A DNA stretch of 64,000 nt from Nomia melanderi (taxonomy: Eukaryota > Arthropoda > Insecta > Hymenoptera > Halictidae), in the NCBI RefSeq assembly GCF_051020985.1, contig NC_135002.1:9734001-9798000 (forward strand). Reading direction: 5' to 3'. Positions within the stretch are counted from its first letter, which is position 1; each line of letters starts with the position of its first letter. The notes beneath the pieces were generated by a model that searched no databases, was not told where the DNA came from, and saw only the letters and a list, made by a program, of their open reading frames with translations. Positions 34,842 through 47,000 of the stretch are shown piece by piece. The position numbers were made by a program, and so were the translations under genes.

Positions 34842-37800
34842 AAGCGAAACCAGCCGCGTTCTTCTCGAGCGAGGACCGTTTCCCTCGAGAAACGAAGATC
34901 GAAAACCGTCTTCATTCCTCGGCGAACGCGGCCGATCGATTTGCAATGGCGGCCCGCCGCGAAGGGAAGGAAAAGAGATGTATAGTCGGAACGCTGCAGA
35001 ACATCGACGCGAATCAATCGAAAACTCGATGGAGAAACAAGGGACAGAGGGAAGAGGAAACGAGAGAGAGAGAGAGAGAAACTGAACGGTGAACGAGGGG
35101 GTTGAACGGTGAAACGAGAGTGAACGCGGTTTAGAATCGCGCGGCTCGCTCGAACACGCTCGAAGAATGCCAGGCGGATGCGTTATTAAAGCAGCAGCAG
35201 CAACAACAACAGGCCTCCGCGTATCTCATACGCGGCACATGCTGCTTTAACAAGTGTCGACGTCAATATTTGTCTGTTGCTACTTAGCAATAAAACTTGC
35301 TGCGTGGCGGCGACGCGCGCCAGCCGGCAACAGATAAATATTGCTCCTGTGCGATCCTTCACTCGCGGTGGTGATCTTTGCGTCTCGTCCGTTCGCATCG
35401 TCGCGAGGCGCCCTTAAAGTCTAATTAAAACGGGTTCGGTGATCGCTCGCGGCTCGATTATCCTTCTCGCATACGCGTGTGTGGGTTCGTTACGTTAAAC
35501 ATCGCACGCTCGTGCGCGTATGTATGTACTTTCTCGCTCTCGGTCGATGATCACCGCGCAGTTCTCTTTCCTTCGCAGTTTTAATCCCTAACGGACTAAT
35601 GGTAAATAAAAGGCGGACCGTTCGACACGCGCCTCTTTCACATTCTATACACATATAGACAACGGTGTGTGCGTGCGTATGTATATATGTGTGTGTGTGT
35701 GTGTGTTTGCTTGCACGTTTCGTGTTCATGTGTGTTGGTAATCTAAGTAGATCGCCTTACAATCTAGGCCTTACGCTCTAAGCGAGAGAGGACATGGAAC
35801 GCGGACGAGGCTTTTGGTTGAACTCGTGTTTCAAACAATCTTGTATCGTTTGTCAATCATTTTGGCTCGGTGCGAGAGATTTTTGGGTACTCAGAGATTT
35901 TCGCTTGGTTGGTTATTGTTTGTATGGTGAAAAGAATCGTCGTGCCAGTGGTTCCTCGATCGAACTAATTTTTTTTATTGCATCCGATGTTCAAGCTGAC
36001 GGCTTTTAGACTGAATGTAATAAATGAGGATATTGTTTGGTTCAAATTAATTGAAATGTGATGCGAATGCATTACATTGATGATTAATTTTTGATAATAT
36101 AAATACTGGTAATCGATCCTTCAACTTAAATTACAGAACTTTGGGAAGCAAGGATTTTTAAAGTGAATTTCTTTTTTACACAGATGCGAAGTAAAGTTAC
36201 ATAATACAAAACCAGAGGAAATGATTCTGGTAGTTCTCAAAATAATATAACCAGGAATGTACGAGCTAATGAGTATCAATCCGAAAATCATATATGAAAT
36301 TAGCCTTCCAGCTGCCATTGCGTGGCAGTTAAAGCAGCCGTTTCACTCGGGGGAACAGAGGCAGAGTACAGAATAAAATAATCCACAATAATGTATAGCA
36401 CAAAATACCGGCATTTAACGGAACGCCGAAAATAAATATATCCATCCAGCGCTCAACAGTATAAATATCCCCGGTGCAAGCGGGCCACGAGAGAACAGAT
36501 TCTGCGTAAATTCATTATGTTTGCGAAAAAAAATATCGGAAATTTTGCGAAACGATAAAACACCATTGCCACGTCGAAAAACCGTGCTCGAACAATTAGC
36601 GTGTACAACGAAATCTTGTCGACCTATTAAATATTTCTCTCGTAGAGATGAATTGGAAATCGTGGGAAACATTATTATATTTTTTCTTTGCGAAGTGATC
36701 ACGTCGTTTCGTCGCAGGAAACGAACAAACGACGGGAGACGGGTCGATTAACGCGGCGCGAGAACACTTTAGAGAAGTGGGCGGAGTAAATCAAGTGCGC
36801 CTCGCCGGAGACATTTAAGTGGGATTTTCAAGAAACCACGGCAGTTAGAATTTTCACCACTATCGCGCGGAGCGAGTCAATTGGTGTTTACGAGAGCGAA
36901 CAGCGCTGCTTGCTCGGATATTCTTCCCATTGCACTTTTGCCAAATACGGTTTCCGGTTTTATTTCTGTTGGAACAGCGAGTCAAAATTCGATCGGTCGA
37001 CTTTGGGTCTGTACTTCGAATGTGTTGCACTATTTTCGCTATTAACACGTTGCATTCGATTTTAACAAGGTATAATTATGCAATTTTTAATTCAAGAGTC
37101 AATTTTGCATTTGCATTTATGCACAAATTTTCTTCAGGTTAATTACAAAAAATATGGATATTTCATCAGGAAGTAATGAATATTTATGGTGAACAATATT
37201 GTCGAGTGCAAAGATTCATTTAATGAATTTACTTAATCAAACGGAAAGATTTTGTTTTAAGGAATTAAATGATGGCCAGTTTATGTTTTGGTAATCGAAT
37301 GGGGGCAATACTAATTTGACTCAAAGTTCGTGAATAGAATTACACAACAAGAAAATTTCTTTGTTAAGCGGTTAACATGTTCACTGTCGTAAATGGGAAT
37401 TTTTCATTCTTGTATTATAAAAAAGATTATTGTAATTAAATTTTGTTTTTATTATCTGCGAAAGGCAGTGTTCAAACGAGTCCAATTAAAAAGCAGTGAA
37501 CTTCCGTTCTACAATGCTTTACGAAAATTCTTCGAATATTCCGCAGCTCCCGTAATTCCCGAAATATTCAACCGCACAAGCTGCTCACTCAACTTCCTAA
37601 ACTATTTTCATCCCTTCAATGTAAACGATAACCGACAAACAAAATCTGTAACAAATATTTCTATACGATCACTATCCACCGAAGTTTCATCAATCATCCC
37701 CTAATAAGCTTCAAACCCTTTAAACCCACCTTAAACTTCCCTGCACAAACAACCCCAAAAGATCTGCCCACTTACGTTACACCCATTCAACTAAAAAAAG

Positions 37801-37937
37801 GACAAAAAACACTTCTCCATTAATCCCTAACACCCAAAATCCAATTATACGTTAGGTGAACCTCACGCCTCGTCCGTGACGCACAAGATGTATTTTTACG
37901 CGTGTGTATGTATATTAAATACGTTGCGCACGTGTTG
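34842..37937. other. gene-free stretch
   Basis: 34850-35480 is GC-rich with short GA and CAG/CAA runs (35053-35082, 35191-35211). 35688-35707 is a TG microsatellite. 35760-36010 is open for 71 codons after an ATG but has no recognisable features. 36010-37937 is AT-rich, with a C-rich/T-poor patch at 37540-37850. No gene supported. Confidence 0.45.
35688..35707. repeat. TG microsatellite
   Basis: (TG)n following TATGTATATA. Short and ordinary. Confidence 0.85.
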
Positions 37938-38269
37938 TTAACCCCTTGCCCTACAATATCGTGTCAAACTCGTGGCGAAGATTTCAAACAGACTTCAACA
38001 AATAGGAATATCGCGTAATCCCTTCTAGATCAAATTAAATGGTAATTTTCTATTGCCAATTGCAGCGTTTAGAAGCAAAAGTAGATACAGTATGACCGTG
38101 GAATTTTGTTTGTTTTCCAATGAAGAATATACGAATAGTAAAATAATTTTATCCTCTTTTCAATGAACTACGAACAATAAAATAATCCTATCCTTTTGCC
38201 AATTAATTATAAACAATGTCATACTTCTGACGCCCGCAGTTCTGAAAGAAATCACAGTGCAAGGGGTAA
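37938..38269. mobile_element. TTAA-family miniature element (332 bp)
   Basis: It starts TTAACCCCTTGCCCTACAAT and ends CACAGTGCAAGGGGTAA. The first ~60 bases align with the copies at 31917 and 58767, and the terminal word AGAAATCACA matches the right end of the 58767 copy (AGAAATCATA). The right flank is GTAA rather than TTAA, so the target copy has decayed or the boundary is off by a base. Confidence 0.75.
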
Positions 38270-39852
38270 ATCCTCATTATTCCTCTATCAACGCGAAATC
38301 CTCGTGTATGTCCGTGTCGCGCACGCAGAGACGTTAGCGAAGAAGAGCAAGAAAAGAAGAAAAGAAAGAAACACGTATGCACGTCGTAATTGTCGCACGC
38401 AAATATTTCTAGTGACGAACAAGTCGGCCTATCACGGACGCTGGAACGGCTGCTGCTCCCCGCAGAGTTTTGTGATCGATCGACTCATTTCCCTGTGTGT
38501 TCCTCGTTTCCCTCGGTAGGTTTACAGAAATCCGCGGCGGTGCCCTTTGACTAAAGTCGAGCGCAGCTACGCCGCGCACACGGGCGAATCAGTCTCGATA
38601 AGTCCCCCGCTACGCCTTATTACGCTCAGTTTTCGTAAAACATGGCAAACCGGCGCGCTCTCATGCGTCAAAACACAGACTCAGTGTTTCCAACCGTTAA
38701 ACGAACATAAAAACGACACGAGAAAATATGTAAACATCGAGAATATTGAAAAACGCGCACAAATGCTCGGTGCTACGAATTCGTCGCGAAGTATGATCGT
38801 TAGGTTTGTTAATAAAGATATTCGCTGGCCGATTTACAAAAATTGAAATTCAAAACGAACTTCTCTAGTTCATCAAGGATCTCGTTGCGTGTTGCTAAAG
38901 GCAGGAATCACGTTAATCTCTGTGAAACTTAGTTAAATTGGAGTATCGAATTCCAGCGGATCAAACGAGGACGATATAAATGAGGAAAACGCGCAGTTCA
39001 ATCATAACTTATTAGATATTCCAAACGAGATTCTTCTGCTCTTTCTCAAATAAGAAAACCGACAAAAGTGAAGTTCGAATAAAACAAGAAATCTCGAATG
39101 TCCAAGAGAAAATTAGGTTAATGTAATTGATACTGGTCGAACGAACGTTTCGCGTATTTCTTCGAAAATCGCTGGAGAAATACAAGGCGGTGACAGAAAA
39201 AGGAGAAAGTAATGTTCGAGGCGCATGCGAGCGAAATACTGTTTCGAGCCTCGGCGACGGAAAAACCGAACTCGAAGGAAATAAGCACGTAGCGGTGGCG
39301 GACGATGGGAAAACAATGAATCGCTGTGCGAGTAGTGCGGCCGCGGGCATCGCGTGACTGCGGTTAGGAAGGGAGAAAACGCGTAGACATGAAATACGAG
39401 CTCTCCTGACGATCGCTGGACGATTCCATCGATTATTACGATTTAAACAGTCGCGTCTCTATTTGTCTCGTCGACGGTGGTCAGCGCCGTGTAAAAGACG
39501 CCTTATCTCGTTGCAAATGTTTCGCGTCGATCGGACGTGCAATCATCAATTACCCGGAGCTCTCGGTGAGCTTTCCTCCGTACCGGGAGGAAATCCCTCA
39601 AGGAGTCAATTCCCGGGCAACGAATAATCTTATCCGACTAAACGATTATTCGTTGCTCTCCGAACAATACGGTTTTTATTCGCGATCTCGCCACCCCTTG
39701 CCTCACAATGTTTATCAAGCTGGACCCGCGATGCAACTGTTCCGTTCAATTTAATAAATATATCACATCGATCGGAGGAAAGTGCTTTCCAATGAACATT
39801 CAACTTCCGCGACAAATGAACTTTTATCATCTCTTTTATTATCTACTGGTGA
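38270..39852. other. gene-free stretch
   Basis: Mostly GC-rich (38320-38660, 39130-39560) with overlapping open frames up to 112 codons on both strands and none with recognisable content. It may include 3' untranslated sequence of the minus-strand gene if its transcript is long. The hairpin 39617-39656 is listed separately. Confidence 0.4.
39617..39656. repeat. 13-bp perfect hairpin
   Basis: GCAACGAATAATC and GATTATTCGTTGC pair perfectly around a 14-nt loop. Two further outer pairs are possible with one G:U. It lies roughly 1.7 kb downstream of the minus-strand gene. Confidence 0.75.
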
Positions 39853-40098
39853 TTAACCCTCTGATGAACGATAAAAAAGGTCACGTACTCCGAATTTCAA
39901 TGAACAAATGAACCGTCTATTCATATGACAAGGCCAGCATTCGCTTTCATTCTCACCTAGCATCATCCAACACTTCGATATATAATTTACTTCCACAAGC
40001 AAAACATTCGTAATGCGTTTCCCGGAATTCTCGTCAGCAAAGGGTCAACGATAAAGCAGTTCTCGCAAACTTGAACGAATCATGAAGCAAAGGGTTAA
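39853..40098. mobile_element. possible TTAA-flanked miniature element (246 bp)
   Basis: It starts TTAACCCTCTGATGAACG and ends ATCATGAAGCAAAGGGTTAA. A second GCAAAGGGTCAACGATAA word at 40037 looks like a repeated right end. Length and termini fit the family; internal similarity to the other copies is weak. Confidence 0.5.
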
Positions 40099-41357
40099 CT
40101 ATAAGATGTCCCGAATAACACCCAACCGTGCACCGAGAAACTGCACACGCGGCTGCGTTCATTCTCGTTGGAACAAATATAGTCCCCTTCTAGAAATTTC
40201 TCCGGTGCGGTGAAATATGAAAACGAGGAATCGAGCGAGTTTCAATTCACGAAAATCCCGAGCGGTAACGGTCAACCCAGATTCGCAGTCGGCCGGAGAG
40301 GCTTAAGAAGCCGTTCGTGCCTCGGGAAAGCCACTATATTTGCTCCGACGATGATGGAGGCCCATTGACGCACCCCTTAATGCACTGGCTTCGTCGAAAT
40401 CGATTCGATCGAGAACGGTGTCGCCGACAAACGAACAACCGCCGTCGCACTTTGCAACCGTCCAGGCACGATCCTCCAGAAGCTGCTCCGACGCGTGCAC
40501 GCACGTCACGTATAGTGTCTGTATACAACGTACACCGTTAGGAGGAAGAATCGTTCGACACGTAGTCTCCTCGCTCGTTACCGCCGGCTACACTCGTCGA
40601 TCGTCGGGGACCGCGACGTGGGCGTCGTGCGCTGAGACAAGTTTTCAGAGACATAGTCAACGGTAAAAGAACATCGTTAATTAATGAAACGGTGACGCGA
40701 TCGGGAGCGACCTTGCGCTAAATTTAAAGTAGACATTTTCTTTCGGATAATATAACGTCGCCGGTAAATTTCGCGCTGACGTTGTTTGAAGAACGTCGAA
40801 AGTGGATTTTCCGCTTGCAGCTCTAAAATATCGTGACAAGAGTAAAATAGTTCTTTTTCTTTTTATCGATGCGAGAAAAGAATTCTGTATTACTTCAAAC
40901 TCTCGACACACAATGATAAAAATGTAAACTTGAAATCTGCTCTTCACATAAGAATTTCTCCATAAAATCCATATAACCTTAAACTTCAACGATAACGAAA
41001 AATCAACTTCTCGTGCAAAGATTGCCAAGAGAAGGTGTAACATTTCAAACATTCAAACACGCTCCCGCTCGCCACAAAACCTCCAACAAGCCCCCAGCCC
41101 GTTTACCGTCGACTATACCAGAACCCGCGCGCGAAATTTCGGACGATGCGGGTCCACGAGAGGAATTCCGTCCGTCGCGAACCAATCCTCGCACTCCATT
41201 CTTCGTCGCACGCGCGATCCAAGATTCATCCGGGCCGGGCGGCGAGCACACCAACAACCACGAATGGAGGGAAAGAAAATAAAACGGGGGAAGAGTGTGC
41301 ACGGAACTACTCCGGTTTCCGTCTCGACGATGACCGTACAGAGAAGAATAATCCGTT
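40099..41357. other. region downstream of the minus-strand gene, likely part 3' UTR
   Basis: No independent gene. 40290-40660 and 41050-41350 are GC-rich and open in several frames on both strands. On the minus strand no AATAAA occurs close to the stop at 41358; the nearest clear one I see is near 39835, so the transcript end is unresolved. Confidence 0.4.
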
Positions 41358-42947
41358 TCACTCCTCCGCTTGTAGCAGTGTACGGAAGTCCTGCTGCAGC
41401 TTGGACTCGTGGTAACTCCAAATGTCGCTGAAGTCCTCTTCGTCCTCGTCCAGCTCCTCGGCGAAGATGATCTTGTCCTCCTCAGGCGCCGGCGCGTTCG
41501 GCGACGCCGAATAGAACTTGATCTCTAGATCCCGGTGGCCATTGGGTGACGTGATGATTTCGGTGGAGACTTCCAAACCTTTAGGGGATGCCACGGCGCC
41601 GTTAACCACCGGCCCGCCGGGTGACCCGACGACGCCGTTCGTGGGTATGCCGATCGAGTCGCCGCGCCATAGCGTTCGACGCTTGCCACTCTCACTCTGT
41701 CCCCTGTCACCGATCACACCGACGTCTTTGCTGGGCGCGGCGATCTCCTCGCTGAAGTAGCTCGATGGGTCGCTCCAGCTGCGTCTCAGCACGACACCAG
41801 ATCCGGTGACCGGATCTCTTTCGTGATGATGCGCCAGATGATCGTTCAACAGCTTCTCCGCGGCGTGTCCCTGACAGTTCAATCCTGGCCGGGAGAGGTA
41901 CAACGACATGTGCGAGAAATGATTGGAACAGAACTCCGGGCGCGCGAAGAACGATGGCGGGTAACAGTTCTGATCTACGTCCCAGATCAGCCCGGACGGG
42001 TCGCAGTACCTGCACTGACACGAGGAGTTCAACCCGTCCTTGATACCGTCCTCGCAGCCCACCAGGCCATACTCGTGCAGGTACCGCGGCACGGCCACGT
42101 GGTGGTGGCCGGCCGCCGCCGCCTGCCTGTACCCTTTCGGTACCGTTCGAATTTGCACCGGCACGACGACGTTTCTGTTGTCGTCGAGCACTTTCACTTC
42201 CACGTGCCGGTGTGCGTACCTATGTCGCGCGTCGCCGATCTCCTGCGCTGACATGCCCGCTACCTGCGCTGCTGCTCTGCATCCACCGTATCCGCCGCCG
42301 CTACTTTCCCTGCTCAACGGTGGCCTTCTGTGATTCCTGAGCTGAGACGGTGTCTCGTAGCAGCCGGTTCCGTACGGTTTCAAAGGGTTCACAGGCACGC
42401 TTGACTCCACCGTCGCGCTGGTTTGTTGCTGATCCTCGTGCTTCGCGTCTCCGACAGCCACGTTCACGCCGGTCGTCGGCTTCCTGTCTTTCTTTCTACG
42501 CTTGCGGGGCTTGATTATCCGCGGCAGACTGTTCTCCGAGTTGTTCGAGCCCGAGCTCTCGTCGCTGGCGATGCTCAGCGAGTCGATGTTCGCGATGCTG
42601 TTGGTCCCGTTGGTGGCATCCTTGCTCGGACACTCTGGCTTCGGACTAGCCTGCTGCTGCTGCTGCTGTTTTTTAGGCAGCTCAGCTCGCTGGGTCCGCG
42701 ATAGACACCTCGACGCGTTCATCGTGCCGCCCGTGCCGGCGTTCCCATTGTTGTGAACGTAACTACTAACCGGCGCGGCGCTGCACACCGGGTTGCCAAT
42801 GCCATTCGCGGCGGTCCCGGTGTTGTTCTGCGGCTTGCCTCGATTGTGAAACCGACCGGTCAAGATTAGCGGCGCTCCCTGTGTGTGGATCGCCAGCCTC
42901 GAGAGCGGATTCTTGGACAGGTGTGTCGACACTTGCTGATCGCAGAT

Positions 42948-42995
<48 letters not shown>

Positions 42996-43289
42996 TTGGG
43001 TCTGCTGTTGCTGCTGCTGACAAAGGGATGGCGAGGATCTCTGGTTACATCTTCTAGGGCTGGACGTCATGGATATCAAGGGGGCACCGGCCCAACCACC
43101 AGGACCATACTGCACCCTCTGCTCACTAGGGAAACTCTGACCAGGGTAACAGCCACGAGACTTTCCTCGAACTAACGGATCCTTCTTGCCTATGATCGGC
43201 TTGTGGGACGCTGATCTCAGGTTTGACGATATCAGACAGCTACCTATGTAACGCTCCACCTCTACGCCGCCCTGTGAGGCTGGGCTCAT
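41358..43289 (-). CDS. uncharacterised glutamine-rich protein, 643 residues, intronless
   Basis: This is the only long coding region in the window. The ATG at 43287-43289 has A at -3 and an in-frame TGA three codons upstream; the stop is TGA at 41358-41360. In order: a Ser/Gly-rich N-terminus; a Q6-T-Q17 tract at residues 91-114; Q6 at 208-213; Ser/Asn-rich spacer; a basic segment KPRKRRKKDRKP at 260-271, resembling a nuclear localisation signal; a His-rich stretch near 395; a Cys-rich segment (C424, C426, C429, C442, C454, C472); a Ser/Gly region; and an acidic C-terminus (EELDEDEEDFSD) ending in the amphipathic DIWSYHESKLQQDFRTLLQAEE stretch from about residue 622. The block 424-515 and the C-terminal 35 residues look most constrained. 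I see no enzyme motif, signal peptide or membrane span. A nuclear regulatory or scaffold role is inference only. I do not recognise the family. Confidence 0.93.
42948..43019 (-). repeat. CAG/CAA repeat coding for polyglutamine
   Basis: Twenty-four codons encode Q6-T-Q17. Most are CAG, with interspersed CAA and one ACC (Thr). The opposite strand is an open CTG run, which produces spurious leucine- or alanine-rich frames. Confidence 0.97.
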
Positions 43290-43362
43290 CTTATATCACC
43301 GATGTCTCTACACGGTTCGCTATCTCTCCCCCGAGTTACTTCGATCACACTCGTGTCTCCAA

Positions 43363-43431
43363 TTAACTGCCCGGATACATTACGACACACTGACACATTA
43401 ACTCGGAGCAACTTGTTTTTCTAAATCTCAT
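43363..43431 (-). other. upstream ORF 2 (22 codons)
   Basis: ATG at 43429-43431 and TAA at 43363-43365, ending 73 bases before the main start. Two internal in-frame AUGs offer further starts. Confidence 0.4.
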
Positions 43432-43520
43432 CAACGCGCACCGGGGTCTAGCCCATCGTTCACGGGGTTTAAGCGGTCCGGCACTGAACTGAAGGGGATC
43501 AGTGGTACACTGGCTATCAT
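43431..43520 (-). other. upstream ORF 1 (29 codons)
   Basis: ATG at 43518-43520 and TGA at 43431-43433. It is the first AUG after the predicted start site, and its stop overlaps the start of upstream ORF 2 as TGATG. Confidence 0.4.
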
Positions 43521-43594
43521 AACCGACAACCGTGCGCTCTACGGGCAGGATAGGCTACCTGCGATGACGCGACGACTCGACGGAGGTGTGTAGC

Positions 43595-43630
43595 TAACCG
43601 TACGAAGCCGCAGCCGGAACGACACTGAAG
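43595..43630 (-). promoter_or_regulatory. core promoter: initiator plus DPE
   Basis: On the minus strand CTTCAGTG (initiator TCAGT, +1 A at 43626) is followed by GGTTA at +28 to +32 (43599-43595). This fits the insect DPE consensus RGWYV at the required spacing. I see no TATA box about 30 bases upstream, as expected of initiator/DPE promoters. It lies 337 bases before the start codon. Confidence 0.5.
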
Positions 43631-44050
43631 CTGGATCCGGTGAGCGCGCCTACACCGTACTTCGCCTCGTTCTGCGACGCGAGCCAACCCCCACTAGCCC
43701 GACGCGGCGAGCTACCACTTCCACCGTCGCCACCGCCGCCGCTACCCACCACGCTCGATGCCGATACACACGTTGCCTCTGACTACCTCACTCGCTCCCT
43801 CTTCGTCCCTCTTTCGCTCGTTCTCTCAGCGCACCGTTCGCTCCCACCGCCGCCTTTCTTTACAATGTGGCTCTGTCTCCCTCTCTGGCTGTGTGGTGAG
43901 CTTCAACGAAACTTTATGCTTGTACACACACGTAACGTCGGTTCCTTCCGGTGGACGATCCTGTCACAGTTAGCCGGGCGTCGAAGAAAGCTGACGCGCC
44001 GCCAGGATAACAGTGGGAGGATCTTCGCATGTGTGTACTCTATGTGAGCA
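43627..44050. other. GC-rich upstream flank of the glutamine-rich gene
   Basis: CpG-rich and C/T-rich DNA directly upstream of the predicted start site. A plus-strand frame open for 135 codons runs across it, but its Pro/Ser/Leu-rich translation mirrors C/T-rich composition and is not taken as a gene. Promoter-proximal regulatory DNA is the likelier reading. Confidence 0.45.
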
Positions 44051-47000
44051 TACTCGTCGCCGGAAAGTGGGAATGAATAAAATTAGGAAGAACGGGATGG
44101 GGCACCGAGTAACTCCGGAGGTTTGCTTGGGTCTGAGGATTCTGTATTTTGGAAAATGAAAGTGATGCTGCTGGGGGTGCTTGAATCCGAACGAATTGCT
44201 CTGAGTGTTCCGTATTTTTTTGGAAAGACGAGGATACCTGCGAGTGACTTCGACATCGAATAATTGATTTGAAGGTGTTGTAAGTACCGTTTTAGTTTTG
44301 GTAAATGTAATATGTTTCGAATGAATATGGTTTGCGGAAAAAGTCTGTGGGTTTATATAGGTCTAAACGAAAACAATCTCAAAATGGACCATACAGTTTA
44401 AAAATACGAAAGTTCAATTGGGTTTGATATCAGGATTGAGATTTAAGCATTGAATAAATATTTCAAATGACAAACGGAGCTGATGTCTATTGAAATAGAT
44501 CTAACTATATAATTTCCAATAACATCATTTGTCTGGATGTATTTATAAGTACAATCTCAGTCACTGCTTACTTATTTTTTTGTTTTATTTAAATGAATAT
44601 GTAACAGGTATTGTTTACACAATTGATTTTTGTTTGTCAAACCAATGACTGTGTAATTGCAATGCCAATAAAACAGGTATTTTTCCGTTGTTTTTCAGGC
44701 AGGAACTGACACAAATAAATTTCTTCTTGTTGATCGTAATAGCAAGTTACATGGTCAGTTAAGGTAGTTATTAAGGACACAGCAATTGTCGATGTTATGT
44801 AATTGTTGCGTAACCTAATTTACAAGGATTGATGGCGAGAACCTAGCATGAGATTCAAACGGCCAGAAAACAGCGAGTCGATACAGAACAATGATATCCT
44901 TCATATGTGCAATTTCGTAAATACAATTCTACGCTGCGCCCATTAACATGTAAATTCCATTTGAAAGTGTGAATATTATAAAATCTCGTAACTAAATCCT
45001 CCATAACAAACGGATGAAAACCTTCGAGGAGAATTTCCACAGAAAGTACAATATTTCATACAAAACACTGGAACAGAACTCATTAAAGTAAAATTCAAAT
45101 TGAAACCATTCTCATCAAACCTCTCTCGCACAGAACACTCCTAAAAATAATCTTATACCATACAACAAAATCGTTCAGGATCGCAAATTGCACCAACAAA
45201 CCCTCGAAACCTTTAAACCTTTAAAAAAAAACATCCTCGTCAAATCCACAGAACACCAGATCCTTTCCTAAGAACTTTTCCAAGATTTAAATTCGCCACC
45301 TTGAACACAGGGGAGACTGCATAAAAGACCATCGAAATTTCGAAAAAGAAAAGGGTGTGAGCGTTGTACGGAGACACGAGTTACGTCCTGGCGATCCACG
45401 TCCGGAGAGCCGTCATGTACGAGGAGTAAAGTAAGTAGATGGCTCGAGGACGAGACGAGAAAGAGTAAAAGAACGGGTGGAGGGGAAAAGAAAAGGGAAG
45501 CACGGGACGGGTGTCCGTGGGCGAAGAGCAACGCGGGAGAAGGGGGAAGGAAGCCTGATATCTTAGATCGGGCCACGGCACCCTCGCATCTAGGCCACAA
45601 GCCTTTAAAAGTGGGTCACAAGTCATCAATCGCCCGAGGCACGCTACCGCCCTGGGTTGAACCCTCGCACACGACCCACCTACTCTCCGGAACGTCTCAT
45701 CTGGAGCGGAGTAAAGGCGCGTTTATACCATCCGTTCGGACACGTAATGTGTATCAGTTCAAGCAAAGATTCTTGTGGACCATTAGATATAGATGTTCAT
45801 TTGTTGCGTTTCGATCTGTTCCAACACGTTACGTTCCAAACATGTGATAGGTGGTATTGTTGAAAAGAACGTTTTGACTGAAGTAATACGGGAACACGTA
45901 CCAATTTTCTGTAAAGGTGCTTTCTTTAAATTTGCCTTGTATTCACCTGAATCTTTGAGTTAACCGTCTGCATTAAAAAGCTTTTCGGGACACTGTTAGA
46001 CACTGTTTGAAACTTACCAGTAGATTAGAAACTAACTGAGCAAAGCTATTTTATTTCAATATTTCACGGATTGATGCGTTAGACAAAAATTAAATGAAAC
46101 ATCACGCTTTGTAATTTTGCTGTATCAAAGCAAGTGGCAACTGTTAGTCGCTTCTCGAGTGCAAAGGGTTCAATCTTAGGTATTAATTGAGTGTTGTATA
46201 TGAAGTGATTAGGTAGTAGGTTAAACCTAAGCTTTAACTCGAAACTTAAGGCCCATACACGCTGAAACACGCGGCGTTCGATCTCTACTTTCGTTCGCTC
46301 CACCATTATCAAACCTGCCAGAGAACAGTGGATCCTGTCGACTCGCGTTGGAACCAGGATCACAGGATCCGGCGGAGTTCACGTGTCCCCTGTGAACGAG
46401 CCTCATGAATAAACTCCGCAGTACCACGTATTTATAGACCGTAAAAATCTTCGGGAAGAAATAAAATCGAAACTTTTCGAACGATGTCGTTCCTTCCTAT
46501 ATTGTTTGGAAAATATTGGAGCTGTTAACGACGAGATGGAATTTCTATTTTACTCGAATTCCGCGATAGTCAGCGATGACAGAAATGGATATCCGAGCGT
46601 CGGGGTACGCGTAGAAGTTCCCTTTTTTTCTCACGGGTGAAATTAATTGCGCGAATCGAAGGGAAACGAAGTTCTGAAATTGTAACAATGAATTTGCCGA
46701 GTTTCGCTGAGCCCCCGTCGAGCGTGTAATGAATTCCGTGATTTCCGATTCGACCCTGTCGTTCGACGTGTAAAGAAAAATAAATGAAAATCAGCCGCTA
46801 GACATTCGAAAATAACATTTTTCCTTTCGCGGGCAATTAAATCCGGTGCAAGGAGACTTTCGCAGCAGACTGTACGCACTCGTGTTGGCAAAACCCAAAG
46901 TGAGGCTAATTATATTCAATTAATACCGGCGATATTAACGCCTAATACATAAAATATACGAGCACTTTGGAAATGCTAGAATATTGTTTTATATATACTT

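Larger units (their letters stand above)
43290..43626 (-). other. 5' leader of the glutamine-rich gene
   Basis: This assumes transcription starts at the initiator at 43626 and no leader intron, giving a 337-nt leader. It contains two upstream ORFs, 43431-43520 and 43363-43431, neither in frame with the main ORF. No AUG lies between 43362 and the main start. Leader splicing cannot be excluded. Confidence 0.45.

Noticed and set aside
41823..42251. 142-codon plus-strand ORF inside the glutamine-rich gene
   Set aside because: It is antisense to the well-supported coding frame and arises from its GC-rich codons; no features of its own.
42885..43175. Leucine-repeat plus-strand ORF and alanine-repeat minus-strand ORF
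   Set aside because: Both are other-frame readings of the CAG/CAA tract that codes for polyglutamine.
43640..44047. 135-codon plus-strand ORF upstream of the glutamine-rich gene
   Set aside because: Pro/Ser/Leu-rich from C/T-rich DNA, overlapped by another open frame, no motif; the region better fits promoter-flanking DNA.
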